A stretch of DNA of 64,000 nt from Lewinellaceae bacterium (GTDB taxonomy: Bacteria > Bacteroidota > Bacteroidia > Chitinophagales > Saprospiraceae): assembly GCA_016710765.1 (NCBI GenBank), contig JADJUJ010000008.1, forward strand, positions 124,001-188,000, read 5' to 3'. The translations under genes were made by a program, and so were the position numbers. Positions 9,974-19,933 of the stretch are shown piece after piece (position 1 is the first letter of the stretch; each line of letters opens with the position of its first letter). A model generated the notes under the pieces. That model searched no databases. It was given only the letters and a program-made list of their open reading frames with translations, and was not told where the DNA came from.

Positions 9974-11890
9974 ATGAAAAAAATGTTTACCAAATTTTTG
10001 GCTAAGAGTCGAAAGGCAACCGGGCTGTGCCTACTGATGTTGGGTTCCTTTTTTTGTAGTGGGCCTGCACAGGTTATTGCTCAACAACCGGCAGTGCCGC
10101 AGGGGCTCAATACCGTAGCGTACGAACAGCATGTGGTATTGAAGTGGACGGCAGTGGTTGATCCGGAAGTGACATCCTATCAGGTTTTTCGCTCCGAAGA
10201 TGGCGGCAACAATTACACTTTACTTAAAACCGTATATGGAAATGCCAGCACGTATGCCATCGACTGGACCGGCGATGAAGGAGTAGGCGTTCAGCGCAGT
10301 TACCGGCTTAAAGCGGTAAAAAACAACGGTTTGCTCAGCGATTTTTCCAATGCCGTTGCAGCCCAAACCTATGCCATGGGTGATGAGGCCTTGCTCGACA
10401 TGGTACAGGAAGCCAGCTTTCGCTACTTCTGGGATTTTGGTCATCCGGTAAGTGGACTGGCCAGGGAACGCAGCAATGGCAACAACAATATCGTAACCAC
10501 AGGCGGTTCAGGATTTGGCATCATGGCCATTTTGGTGGGTGTGGAGCGCGGCTGGGTGAGCCGGGAAGATGCGGTGAACCGCATGATTAAAATAGTTTCC
10601 TTTTTACAGTTTGCCGATCGCTTTCACGGGGTGTATCCGCACTGGATGAACGGAACCAATGGCGATGTGGTGCCGTTCAGCCAGTTTGACAATGGCGCTG
10701 ATTTGGTGGAAACCGCCTTTTTGATCCAGGGCTTACTGGCAGCCCGACAGTATTTTGATCAAAATACACCGCTCGAAAATGCTGTACGCGATGCCATCAC
10801 CGGCATTTGGGAGGATGTAGAATGGGACTGGTTCCGCAAAGATGGCGGCCCAGTGCTGTACTGGCACTGGTCGCCCAACTACGCCTGGGCCATGAATTTC
10901 CCACTGCGCGGATTTTACGAAGCGCAGATTGTTTACATTCTTGCTGCTGCTTCCCCAACGCATGGGGTGCCGGGCAGCTTGTACCAAAGCGGCTGGACGG
11001 CCAATAGTAATTATTGCACTGGTGCTGTATTGTACGGCCATCCCTTGTTTTGCGGATCGCCAGTGGGTGGGCCCTTGTTCTGGGCACATTACTCTTACCT
11101 GGGTTTCGATCCGCGAAACTGGAAAGATTTCTGCTGCAACTACTTCGTACGCAACCGCAACCATTCCCTTATACAACTGGCCTATGCACAATCCAATCCG
11201 GAGAACCATCCCGGGTACGGCGCTAATTGCTGGGGGCTGACGGCCTGCGACGGTCCGAACGGCTACTCTGCCCATGATATACTTCCCCAAAACGATGATG
11301 GCACAGTAGCGCCTACGGCTGCACTTTCTTCCATGCCCTACTTGCCAGCAGAAAGCATCGCAGCCCTCAAATATTTTTACCGAAACCTTGGTGAAAACCT
11401 TTGGGGGAATTACGGCTTTTATGATGCCTTTAATGAGGGGTTGGGCTGGACGGCTAATTCCTACCTGGCCATCGACCAGGGGCCAATCATCGGCATGATA
11501 GAAAATTACCGCAGCGGCCTGTTGTGGGAAAAATTTATGCAAAACCCTGAAATTGAGCCGGCTTTGCTGGCTTGCGGATTTGTACCCGACAACAGTGGGA
11601 CCGAAAATCTTCCCATAAATGTAGTATCTTTAAAGGTATACCCCAATCCGGTGACCAACGGGCGACTCAACCTTTCTTTTTCGCTTGAACAACAGGAACG
11701 TTTGGTCTTTACCTTAATTGATGTTGCAGGCAAGCACACCCTTTTACAACAACAGCAGTACCCTGTTGGTCCGAACATTGCCACGCTGGATGTATCTGGG
11801 TTGGCCGATGGGGTATACTGGATTCATTTAGCAGGCAAATACGGGATACTTTCCCTGGCTGCTTTCCAAATCAATACTGCAGGACATTAG
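9974..11890 (+). CDS. secreted GH144-type endo-beta-1,2-glucanase, T9SS cargo
   Basis: A 638-residue exported enzyme. It has a signal peptide ending near residue 37, a fibronectin-III-like domain at about 40-134 (VVLKWTAVVDPEVTSYQVFRS), a glucoamylase-like (alpha/alpha)6 catalytic domain at about 140-535 and a T9SS sorting tail from about 555 (LKVYPNPVTNGRLNLSF). Catalytic-domain marks are EASFRYFWDFGHPVSGLARER, TGGSGFGIMAILVGVERGWVSR, FHGVYPHWMNG, WDWFRKDGGPVLYWHWSP and GLTACDGPNGY, matching the PF10091 group that holds characterised GH144 beta-1,2-glucanases. It would cut beta-1,2-glucan outside the cell. It heads a cluster with a second GH144-like enzyme and a GH3. Linkage specificity rests on family knowledge. 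Confidence 0.85.
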   Translation: MKKMFTKFLAKSRKATGLCLLMLGSFFCSGPAQVIAQQPAVPQGLNTVAYEQHVVLKWTAVVDPEVTSYQVFRSEDGGNNYTLLKTVYGNASTYAIDWTGDEGVGVQRSYRLKAVKNNGLLSDFSNAVAAQTYAMGDEALLDMVQEASFRYFWDFGHPVSGLARERSNGNNNIVTTGGSGFGIMAILVGVERGWVSREDAVNRMIKIVSFLQFADRFHGVYPHWMNGTNGDVVPFSQFDNGADLVETAFLIQGLLAARQYFDQNTPLENAVRDAITGIWEDVEWDWFRKDGGPVLYWHWSPNYAWAMNFPLRGFYEAQIVYILAAASPTHGVPGSLYQSGWTANSNYCTGAVLYGHPLFCGSPVGGPLFWAHYSYLGFDPRNWKDFCCNYFVRNRNHSLIQLAYAQSNPENHPGYGANCWGLTACDGPNGYSAHDILPQNDDGTVAPTAALSSMPYLPAESIAALKYFYRNLGENLWGNYGFYDAFNEGLGWTANSYLAIDQGPIIGMIENYRSGLLWEKFMQNPEIEPALLACGFVPDNSGTENLPINVVSLKVYPNPVTNGRLNLSFSLEQQERLVFTLIDVAGKHTLLQQQQYPVGPNIATLDVSGLADGVYWIHLAGKYGILSLAAFQINTAGH

Positions 11891-11942
11891 ATAGTATAAC
11901 CTGATTTTCCATAACACTTAACCATTTCTAAAAATTGAACGT

Positions 11943-14900
11943 ATGAAGAAGTTTTTCCTAGCCTTATTCGTGGCGTTTTTGGGCAGCATGAGTTTGCAGG
12001 CCCAGATCGTATATGAAGATTTTGAAGGTGCTACATCCAACCTTCCCTGGGCAGCCCCAGGTAACGGCTACAATGGTGTAATTGCCAACCCTGACATGTC
12101 GGGGATAAATACCAGCGCCAAAGTGGGCTCCTATACCAAGGAGCAAGGCGTTGGTTACAGCCTGTTTTGGGCTATTGACTTAGCGCCGCTGGACATATCG
12201 GAATATAACCAGTTTAAACTCAAAGTTTGGTGCTCAACCGCAACCCCGGTGTTGCTCAAGTTCGAGTCAACCACAGGGCAAAATGTTGAAAAAAATGTGA
12301 CCATGCCTGCCGCAGGCCAGTGGGTAGACCTCGATTTCGACATGAGCGCAGGCGCTAACCTGACCAACCTGACGCGGATTATCATTTTCTTTGATCCGGG
12401 CAACGACCCCAGCAACAACACTTATTACTTTGATGACCTGGTGGCTACCAAAGCACAGCGGATTATCGAAGACTGGGAAAGTCCCTCCGGAAACACCTGG
12501 ATCAGCCTGAATGGCACATACGATGGTCCTTTGGCCAACCCAGACGCTACTGGTATCAATACCACGGCAACTGTGGGCAGTTTTCCAACAACCCAGCTTC
12601 CGATTACAACTTTGCCTTTGGCACCCTGCCAGCAGCACTTGACTTGTCGGTTTACAACCAATTCCACTTCAGCCTCTGGTCGCCTGCCGCTACGCAGGTG
12701 CTCTTCAAAATTGAAGGCAGTGGGGAACAGGTGGAAAAAATAATCGACATCAGCACGCCAAATGTCTGGCGGGAGTATACCGTAGACATGTCGGCAGCCA
12801 AGGACTTTACTACGATTTCCAAAATACTGATTGTAGTTTCACCAGGCGTTGCTGGCAGCAGCGATACGTATTACCTGGACAACATTTACACCACGCCGAA
12901 TTACTGTGCTGGCAGTACCCCCAATGCAGATATACTCGACGATTTCGAGTGCAACCGCGTTGCTGCTTATGGTGGTGGCTGGGATAGCCTCCATGTGGTA
13001 ACCAACCCATACCCAAATGGCGACAACAATACGTCCAGAGTTGGTAAATTCAACGACCAGGCCGGCCCCTGGTACGGAATATGGTTTCCTCATGATTGCT
13101 TATGAGAATCCGATTGATTTCACCGCCAAAAACCAGTTTACTGTTCAGGTATATTCCGAAAAAGCCGGTACCCTGCTGCTGAAAGTTGAAGGTGGTGTTG
13201 GTCCGAAAGAAGCACCTTTCCAAATGACACCGGGAGAGTGGGGGACTTATACCCTCGATTGTTCCGACCAGATTGGAAAAGGACACAACAAGTTCATTAT
13301 TTTCTTCAACGCTGGTGTGAATGGCGATCCGGGCGATGTGTACTATATCGACAATATTGCCCTTACTGCTCCTTCAACAGCGCCACCGCTCGAAGACTTC
13401 GAGGGCATGGTGCACCTTGGCTGGCAGCCACTTAACCAGGACAATACCCTCCATGGTAATTTCTCTGCGCCTACTGCCAATACGGCTCCGAATGGTGTGA
13501 GCAACTCGGCTGAGGTAGGCTGTTATACCCTGGGCGCTTCGCCTTTCTCCGCGCTGCAGGCATTCTGACTGACCAATTTTGACCTCAGTGTTTATCCACA
13601 GTTTAGCCTCGATGTATTGAGCCCCGCTGGCGGTGGTACCGTGACCATGCAACTCAGCTCGCCTACACAGGGCAACAAGGAGGCAACAGCTACGGTGAAC
13701 ACGCCAGGCGAATGGGAAACCCTCGGGTTCGATTTTTCTGCTTTTGACGCCATCACTGACTTTGCGGAAATCCGCCTGCTGTTTAACGCAGGTACCGCAG
13801 CAGCCGGCCAAAGCTGGTGCATCGACAACCTTCGTCAGGGTGAAGTAACGGTAGATCCTTGTGCAGGCGTTGTTCCTGTTCCAAACATCGTCAACGATTT
13901 CGAATGCTAGCAGAACTTTGTTTCCATCTTCTACGGCGCTTCTGACTTGTCAACCGTGAACAATCCGCACCTTACGCCTGCCAACGGCTCTCTGAAAGTG
14001 GGTAAGTACAACGACCCTGCCGGGCAAGCTTATGCAGGCATTGGCACAGAATTGGCCGCAGCGCCAGATCTTGCAGTGTACAACCAATTGCAAATGCAAG
14101 TGTGGTCGCCCAATGCTAATATCCCCGTTTTGATCAAAATGGAAGGCGGTAACCCTCAAATTGAAATTTGGGATACCATCCGAGTAGCCAATGCCTGGTA
14201 CAAACTGAATGCTGACTTCAGCAGCCATGTGGGCACCAACAACTTCAAAATCGTGATCTTTATTGATGCCGGTAACGATGCCGGTGGTGGTGTTACCTAC
14301 TTTATTGATAACCTGCGCTGGTCACGTGCCGGATACAATGGTTGTATAGACGACCACGAAACAGCCGCCAGCACCATCAGCAACTTCAAGTATTTCGCTA
14401 ACGGTAGTCTCGAAGCCCAAGGCTACCAGTTTGAAGTAGTAAGCAATCCCAACCCTTCAGGTATTAACATGAGCTCCAAAGTTGGTAAGTTTGTTAAAGC
14501 CGGCGATGGCGCCCCGTTTGCAGGCATGTATGCCGACCTCGAGGCGCCCATCGACTGGAAGGGTGTTAAGCAGGCCAGGGCAAAAGTGCACATGGATCAC
14601 ATTGGCAACTTTACCATCAAACTGGAAGGCGACGCTATCAACAATTATAGTATTGAAAATCCGGTTGTCAACACCGAAGTGAACAGCTGGGAGGAACTTA
14701 CTTACAATTTTGATGTCGTACCAGACAATTCTGAGTTCAAACGGATTACCGTGTTTTTCGACCTAACTATCGATGCTACGGGCACGGATGTTACATCCTA
14801 CTTCGATGATATTGTTATTGGCAATGGCGAGTGCGGTAGTGTATCAGTATTTAACCCGCTACCAGTAGAGCCAATGGTTGTTGCTCCTAACCCGGTTAGC

Positions 14901-15104
14901 AATGAACTGATGGTAGAGAACTTCCGCGACATTACCCGTCTGGAAGTGTACAACCTGTTTGGTCAGCGCGTATCTGCCATCAATACCGGTGGCGACCTGC
15001 GTACTTACCTGGATGTCAGCCGTTTCCCGGCCGGTGTTTATGTACTCACGGGCTTCAACGCCCAAGGCGTACTGGTTGGCAATGCTAAATTTGTGAAACA
15101 ATAG
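11943..15104 (+). pseudogene. six-repeat secreted T9SS protein, broken reading frame
   Basis: Reconstructed as about 1,050 residues: a signal peptide (MKKFFLALFVAFLGSMSLQA), six related units of about 150-165 residues, and a T9SS tail (VVAPNPVSNELMVENF). Each unit runs from a DFE/DWE motif through NPDxxGINTTAKVG, a YNQFxFxVWSP strand and a VLxKxEG strand to a YYxDN/YYFDD end, like a jelly-roll carbohydrate-binding module, but no named family was recognised. The frame breaks at about 12,589 (missing C) and 13,078 (extra A), and in-frame stops occur at 13566-13568 (TGA) and 13908-13910 (TAG). All pieces still align as good repeats, so decay is recent or the sequence is faulty. The gene lies 52 bases after the GH144 gene and is probably in the same operon. 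Confidence 0.75.
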
Positions 15105-15143
15105 TTTCATAATTGCTGAACGATAGGCGGAACAGTAGTTGAA

Positions 15144-15199
15144 CGATAGGAAAACTCGATTTTGGGGCATTTCTGATCTCGAATCGAGTTTTCCTATCG
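15144..15199. terminator. 18-bp perfect stem-loop before the glucanase-esterase gene
   Basis: The arms 15144-15161 (starting CGATAGGAAAACTC) and 15182-15199 are perfect reverse complements with a 20-base loop. They lie 40 bases after the six-repeat gene and just before a pyrimidine-rich tandem repeat. The structure could end or attenuate transcription between two genes of the cluster, or protect the upstream mRNA. Confidence 0.5.
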
Positions 15200-15200
15200 T

Positions 15201-15260
15201 CCTCCTCCTGTCCTCCTCCTGTTCTCCTCCTGTTCTCCTCCTGTTCTCCTCCTGTTCTCC
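15201..15260 (+). repeat. 11-bp tandem repeat in the leader of the glucanase-esterase gene
   Basis: Five to six copies of an 11-base unit (TGTTCTCCTCC) end 10 bases before the ATG at 15271. The unit contains no purine other than G and the run occupies the place where a ribosome-binding site would lie. Copy number could change by slippage. Confidence 0.8.
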
Positions 15261-15270
15261 AACCCAGCTT

Positions 15271-17451
15271 ATGAAAAAGATAGTGCTGTTTTTGGGGTTG
15301 TTCCTGCTTGGGATGACCCTTGCTGTTGCACAAACAAACACCAGCAAGCCCCAACCCTTTTCACTGGATGCACTCGAATACCGCAGCTTTTTATACTTCT
15401 GGGAAACAACGGACACCTTGAACTGGCAGGTCCCCGATCGCTGGCCTACCGAATCGTTTTCCAGTATTGCGGCAACCGGATTCGGGTTGAGCAGTTACAT
15501 TGTTGGCGCAGAAAGAAAGTGGATTAGCAGAGAGCAGGCAGCCGATCGGATACTCAAAACCCTGCGCGTGCTGCAGGCGCTCCCGCAGGGAGATGCCGTT
15601 TCGGGTGTTTCAGGATACCAGGGGTTTTTCTACCATTTTCTCGATTTCAAACAAGCGCAGCGGTTTAAGGATGTGGAGCTGTCGTCGATCGATACCGGCT
15701 TACTGCTAATGGGTATTTTGTCCTGCCAGTCTTATTTTGATGGCAATACCCCTGCAGAAAAATCCATCCGGGAAATCGCAGATGCCTTGTATCGCCGTGT
15801 CGACTGGAACTGGATGCTTAACCAAAACAACCGTCTCAGCATGGGCTGGCGGCCCGAACGCGGGTTCATCCCTTCTGAATGGTCGGGTTACAACGAGGCC
15901 ATGTTGTTGTACGTGCTGGCCCTGGGCTCTCCCACGCATCCCATCCCACAAGCAGCCTGGCAGTCCTGGTGCAACTCGTATTATTGGGATGAATACATGG
16001 GTCAGGTACACGTCAACTTCGGCCCTTTGTTCGGCCACCAGTACAGTCAGACCTGGATCGATTTTCGCGGCATTCAAGATGCTTACATGCGTGAAAAGGG
16101 GATCGACTATTTTGAAAACAGCCGACGCGCTACGTTGGCCAATTACGCCTATTGTCAGGAAAACCCCAAAAATTTTAAAGGATACAGCGACAAGGTCTGG
16201 GGGCTAACCGCCAGCGACGGGCCCATGGACTGGGCTTACAAACACGACCCCAAAAAGAAATGCAAAGATATTTGGGAGGCCGGCTTTCAGGGCTACAGTG
16301 CCCGTGGCGTGGCGACCGACTATTTGACCGATGATGGCACACTGGTGCCAACGGCTGCCGGTGGCTCCGTGGCTTTTGCACCGGAAATTTGTATCCCGGC
16401 CTTGCAGGCCATGTGGGAAACCTACTACGACAGTCTGGTGGGTGATTACGGTTTCAAAGATGCCTTCAACCCCAGTTTTACCGCCTGCGGCAAATTACCC
16501 AATGGCTGGTTCGATGTGGACTACCTGGGCATCGATCAGGGCCCCATCCTGCTGATGATCGAAAATTACCGCAGCCAGTTGCTGTGGAACATCATGAAAA
16601 AAAATCCGTACATCGTTGCGGGCTTGCAGCGCGCAGGCTTTCAGGGCGGCTGGCTATCCGAGCTTGCGCCTTCCCCTCCGGCAGTGCGTTCATCACCCGG
16701 CTACAACCCGGATGTTCGCAATGACCCCATGTCGCTTTTCGAGCGACACCATTTCAAATCAAAAAATGGTGGTCCGGGACTTCCTTACCGCTACCTGAAG
16801 CCTCAGGTTGCACAGGACAAATCCATATTGCCCCAACAATATCCGCTGCTTGTTTTTTTGCATGGCGCCGGAGAGCGTGGAAACGACAACGCTGCGCAAA
16901 TGCGAAACGGCGTCCTGGGCTTTGTTGAAGGCGATCATTTGAATCGTTTTCCCTGTTACCTGCTGGTTCCACAGTGCCCGCGCGACTCCTCCTGGGCTGC
17001 CCTGGATTGGCGAAGAAAAGGAATGCATTTTGACGACACCCCCAATTCAACAGGAAAAGATCTGGAAGCCCTTATCATGGAAACGCTGAAGCAAGAGCCG
17101 GGCATCGACCCCTTCCGTGTGTACATTGTTGGAATATCGAATGGAGGCTTTGGGACCTTTGAGATGTTACAACGACGCCCCGATCTTTTTGCTGCTGCCA
17201 TTCCTGCCAGCTCTGGAGGGGAACCTTCGCGGGCCAAACTTTACAAAGATGTGCCCATCTGGGTTTTTCATGGACAGAACGATCCTGTTGTTCCAGTCGA
17301 TTTTTCCCGTGCCACCGTTCAGGCACTGGAAGCTGCTGGTGGAAAACCCAACTATACCGAGTACACGACACTCGGACATGCTATTTGGCAAGAGACCTTT
17401 TACAACGAAAAAGTGTTGGAATGGCTTTTTGCGCAACACAAGAGAAACTAA
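15271..17451 (+). CDS. GH144-type glucanase fused to an alpha/beta-hydrolase esterase
   Basis: A 726-residue exported protein with a signal peptide (MKKIVLFLGLFLLGMTLAVA). Residues 30-465 form a PF10091/GH144-like catalytic domain (YRSFLYFWETTD, GFGLSSYIVGAERKW, VDWNWM, GWRPERGFIPSEWSGYNEAM, WGLTASDGPMDW, GIDQGPILLMIENYRSQLLW). Residues 500-726 are a feruloyl-esterase/PHB-depolymerase-like alpha/beta hydrolase with FLHGAGERGND, nucleophile Ser623 in GISNGG, Asp671 in NDPVVP and His703 in GHAIW. The upstream in-frame extension to 15139 was rejected because the signal peptide begins at 15271. The fusion suggests that the glucan carries ester groups removed along with backbone cleavage, as acylated osmoregulated glucans would; this is inference. 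No T9SS tail is present. Confidence 0.85.
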   Translation: MKKIVLFLGLFLLGMTLAVAQTNTSKPQPFSLDALEYRSFLYFWETTDTLNWQVPDRWPTESFSSIAATGFGLSSYIVGAERKWISREQAADRILKTLRVLQALPQGDAVSGVSGYQGFFYHFLDFKQAQRFKDVELSSIDTGLLLMGILSCQSYFDGNTPAEKSIREIADALYRRVDWNWMLNQNNRLSMGWRPERGFIPSEWSGYNEAMLLYVLALGSPTHPIPQAAWQSWCNSYYWDEYMGQVHVNFGPLFGHQYSQTWIDFRGIQDAYMREKGIDYFENSRRATLANYAYCQENPKNFKGYSDKVWGLTASDGPMDWAYKHDPKKKCKDIWEAGFQGYSARGVATDYLTDDGTLVPTAAGGSVAFAPEICIPALQAMWETYYDSLVGDYGFKDAFNPSFTACGKLPNGWFDVDYLGIDQGPILLMIENYRSQLLWNIMKKNPYIVAGLQRAGFQGGWLSELAPSPPAVRSSPGYNPDVRNDPMSLFERHHFKSKNGGPGLPYRYLKPQVAQDKSILPQQYPLLVFLHGAGERGNDNAAQMRNGVLGFVEGDHLNRFPCYLLVPQCPRDSSWAALDWRRKGMHFDDTPNSTGKDLEALIMETLKQEPGIDPFRVYIVGISNGGFGTFEMLQRRPDLFAAAIPASSGGEPSRAKLYKDVPIWVFHGQNDPVVPVDFSRATVQALEAAGGKPNYTEYTTLGHAIWQETFYNEKVLEWLFAQHKRN

Positions 17452-17538
17452 CCCAATACTTATTCGGGAAACCTCAGCAGGCCTTGTGCTGAACTTGTAC
17501 CCGTGAAGGATTTTATTGCTGCTAAAATTTTGCTCAAC

Positions 17539-19773
17539 ATGAACCTACGAAATAAAGCACTTTCCGCCACCTTGTTGTTACTGGGATTGGCCGGATGCAT
17601 CACTTTTTCAGCCTATAAAACACCCAAAGGCGCGGAAAAAACAATCGACCAACGGGTTGATTCCTTGCTGGCTAAGATGACCCTGCAGGAAAAAATCGGA
17701 CAGATGACCTTGTATACCACCGACTGGGGCGCCACCGGCCCTACCATCAGGGAAGGGTACACCAACGACATTCGGAGTGGCGCCTGTGGCGCTTTGTTCA
17801 ACAGCCATACGGTTGAATTTACCCGCGAATTGCAGCGGGTAGCGGTGGAGGAAACCCGCCTGAAAATTCCCCTGATTTTTGGATACGACGTAATTCACGG
17901 ATACAAAACCATTTTCCCCATTCCGCTGGGGGAAGCCGCTGCCTGGGATCTTGCCGCTGCAGAGCAATCGGCACACATTGCTGCCGTAGAGGCCGCGGCC
18001 TCTGGCCTGCATTGGACTTTCGCACCAATGGTGGATATCTGTCGCGACCCGCGTTGGGGGCGCGTAATGGAAGGCGCCGGCGAGGATACCTATCTGGGGT
18101 GTCGGCTGGCCGAAGCGCGTGTCCGTGGTTTTCAGGGCAAAGGCCTGGGGAACACCGATGCCGTGATGGCTTGCGTGAAACACTATGCTGCTTACGGGGC
18201 GCCAATGGGTGGCCGCGACTACAATACGGTAGAGATGAGCGATCGGTACTTCCGGGAGTTTTACCTCCCGCCTTACGCCGCGGCCATCAAGGCCGGCGCG
18301 GCAACCGTTATGACCTCCTTCAACGACTTTGACGGGGTGCCGGCAACCGGTAACAAATACCTGCTCAACGATATACTCCGCGACGAGCTCGGTTTCAAGG
18401 GATTTGTGGTGACCGACTACACTTCCATCAATGAAATGACCAGCCACGGGGTAGTGGCCAACGAGAAGGAGGCTGGAGAATTGGCCCTCAATGCAGGCGT
18501 GGACATGGACATGCAGGGCGCTGTTTACCAGCGTTTTACGGCTGAGTCGCTGAAAGAAGGGAAGGTGAGCCAGAAAGAAATTGACACGGCGGTGCGCAGG
18601 ATTTTACGCATAAAATTTGAATTGGGCCTGTTTGAAGACCCTTACAAGTTTTGCAATGCTGCGCGGGAAAAACGCGAATTGTTGTCGAAGCCGCACCGCG
18701 AAGCAGCCCGCGATATTGCCAGAAAATCAGTGGTGTTGTTGAAAAATGAGCGCGAAGCACTGCCATTGTCTAAAGATGCCAAACTGGCTGTGATAGGGCC
18801 GCTGGCCGACAATACCTCCGATCTCATTGGCCCATGGAGCGCTGCTGGCAGCGGCGATGATTGTGTGAGCCTGTTGGCAGGGTTAAAAGCCCAGCACAAA
18901 GGCAAAATCAATTACGTCAAGGGTTGCGACGTAGAAGGCGACGACCGCAGCGGCTTCACCGCCGCGTTCAGTGCTGCGCAGGCTGCCGATGTAGTGGTGG
19001 TGGTGGTAGGAGAGCGGGCCACCATGAGTGGAGAAGCTACCTCCAAGGTGGATATCGGACTGCCCGGTGTGCAGTCGTTACTCATCGAAAAACTGGCGGC
19101 AACGGGCAAGCCTGTGATTGTGGTGCTGATGAACGGTCGGCCACTGGTCATCCCGGAAGTCGATAAAAATGCCACCGCCATATTGGAAGCCTGGTGGCTG
19201 GGAACGGAAACCGGCAACGCGCTGGCTGATGTACTGTACGGCAGTTACAATCCATCGGGCAAACTGCCCATGAGTTTTCCGCGCAGTGTAGGGCAGATCC
19301 CTGTTTTTTACAATGAAAAAAGTACCGGCAGGCCATTTGATCCCAACAGCAAATGGACCAGCAAATACATTGACAGTCCCAACACGCCGCTGTATCCTTT
19401 CGGGTATGGCTTGAGTTTCACCACCTTCCAATATGGAGCGCCCACTGTGCATAAAACGCGCTTTAGGAAACGCGAAATAGTGAAGGTGCAAGTTGCCGTG
19501 ACCAATACCGGCAAAGTAGCCGGCGAGGAAGTCGTTCAACTGTATGTTCGGGATTTGGTGGGTTCGGTTACCCGGCCCGTCAAAGAGTTGAAAGGGTTTC
19601 AAAAAGTGATGCTGCAAGCCGGAGAAACCAGAACCCTGGTGTTTGAACTTGGGGAAGAAGACCTGCGTTTTTATCGCTTCGACAGTACATTTGGCTCCGA
19701 ACCCGGCGAGTTTGATGTGATGGTCGGGGGGAGTTCTGATGAGGTGCAGCACATTCGGATCAGCCTGGACTAA
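17539..19773 (+). CDS. GH3 beta-glucosidase lipoprotein
   Basis: A 744-residue family 3 glycoside hydrolase. The signal peptide ends in the lipobox LAGC (Cys20), so the enzyme is a lipoprotein. The N-terminal barrel has VDICRDPRWGRVMEGAGEDTYL and KHYAAYG, with predicted nucleophile Asp293 in GFVVTDY. The second domain (GEATSKVDIGLPG) and the C-terminal fibronectin-like domain (VTNTGKVAGEEVVQLYVRD) are complete. It would release glucose from the oligosaccharides made by the two GH144-type enzymes; Bacteroidota beta-1,2-glucan loci carry such GH3 enzymes. A GTG at 17503 would add 12 residues, but ATG 17539 gives a clean lipoprotein signal. It follows the previous gene by 87 bases. Confidence 0.9.
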   Translation: MNLRNKALSATLLLLGLAGCITFSAYKTPKGAEKTIDQRVDSLLAKMTLQEKIGQMTLYTTDWGATGPTIREGYTNDIRSGACGALFNSHTVEFTRELQRVAVEETRLKIPLIFGYDVIHGYKTIFPIPLGEAAAWDLAAAEQSAHIAAVEAAASGLHWTFAPMVDICRDPRWGRVMEGAGEDTYLGCRLAEARVRGFQGKGLGNTDAVMACVKHYAAYGAPMGGRDYNTVEMSDRYFREFYLPPYAAAIKAGAATVMTSFNDFDGVPATGNKYLLNDILRDELGFKGFVVTDYTSINEMTSHGVVANEKEAGELALNAGVDMDMQGAVYQRFTAESLKEGKVSQKEIDTAVRRILRIKFELGLFEDPYKFCNAAREKRELLSKPHREAARDIARKSVVLLKNEREALPLSKDAKLAVIGPLADNTSDLIGPWSAAGSGDDCVSLLAGLKAQHKGKINYVKGCDVEGDDRSGFTAAFSAAQAADVVVVVVGERATMSGEATSKVDIGLPGVQSLLIEKLAATGKPVIVVLMNGRPLVIPEVDKNATAILEAWWLGTETGNALADVLYGSYNPSGKLPMSFPRSVGQIPVFYNEKSTGRPFDPNSKWTSKYIDSPNTPLYPFGYGLSFTTFQYGAPTVHKTRFRKREIVKVQVAVTNTGKVAGEEVVQLYVRDLVGSVTRPVKELKGFQKVMLQAGETRTLVFELGEEDLRFYRFDSTFGSEPGEFDVMVGGSSDEVQHIRISLD

Positions 19774-19933
19774 GTTGGGCCTAAGCCGTTTTGAAGCAAG
19801 AAACAAACTTGTTTTTGCAAGGCAAAGGAGCAACCAAAGAAGGCCAAGCCCGTAACGCCGTAATCGTACTTGACATCAATAGGGCAACCCTCTATTTTGG
19901 TGGGTGTTCATCATTTTAACACAACCTTATATG

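Noticed and set aside
13566..13910. Alternative genetic code (TGA and TAG read as amino acids)
   Set aside because: Many intact genes in the window end in TGA or TAG, so reassignment is not possible.
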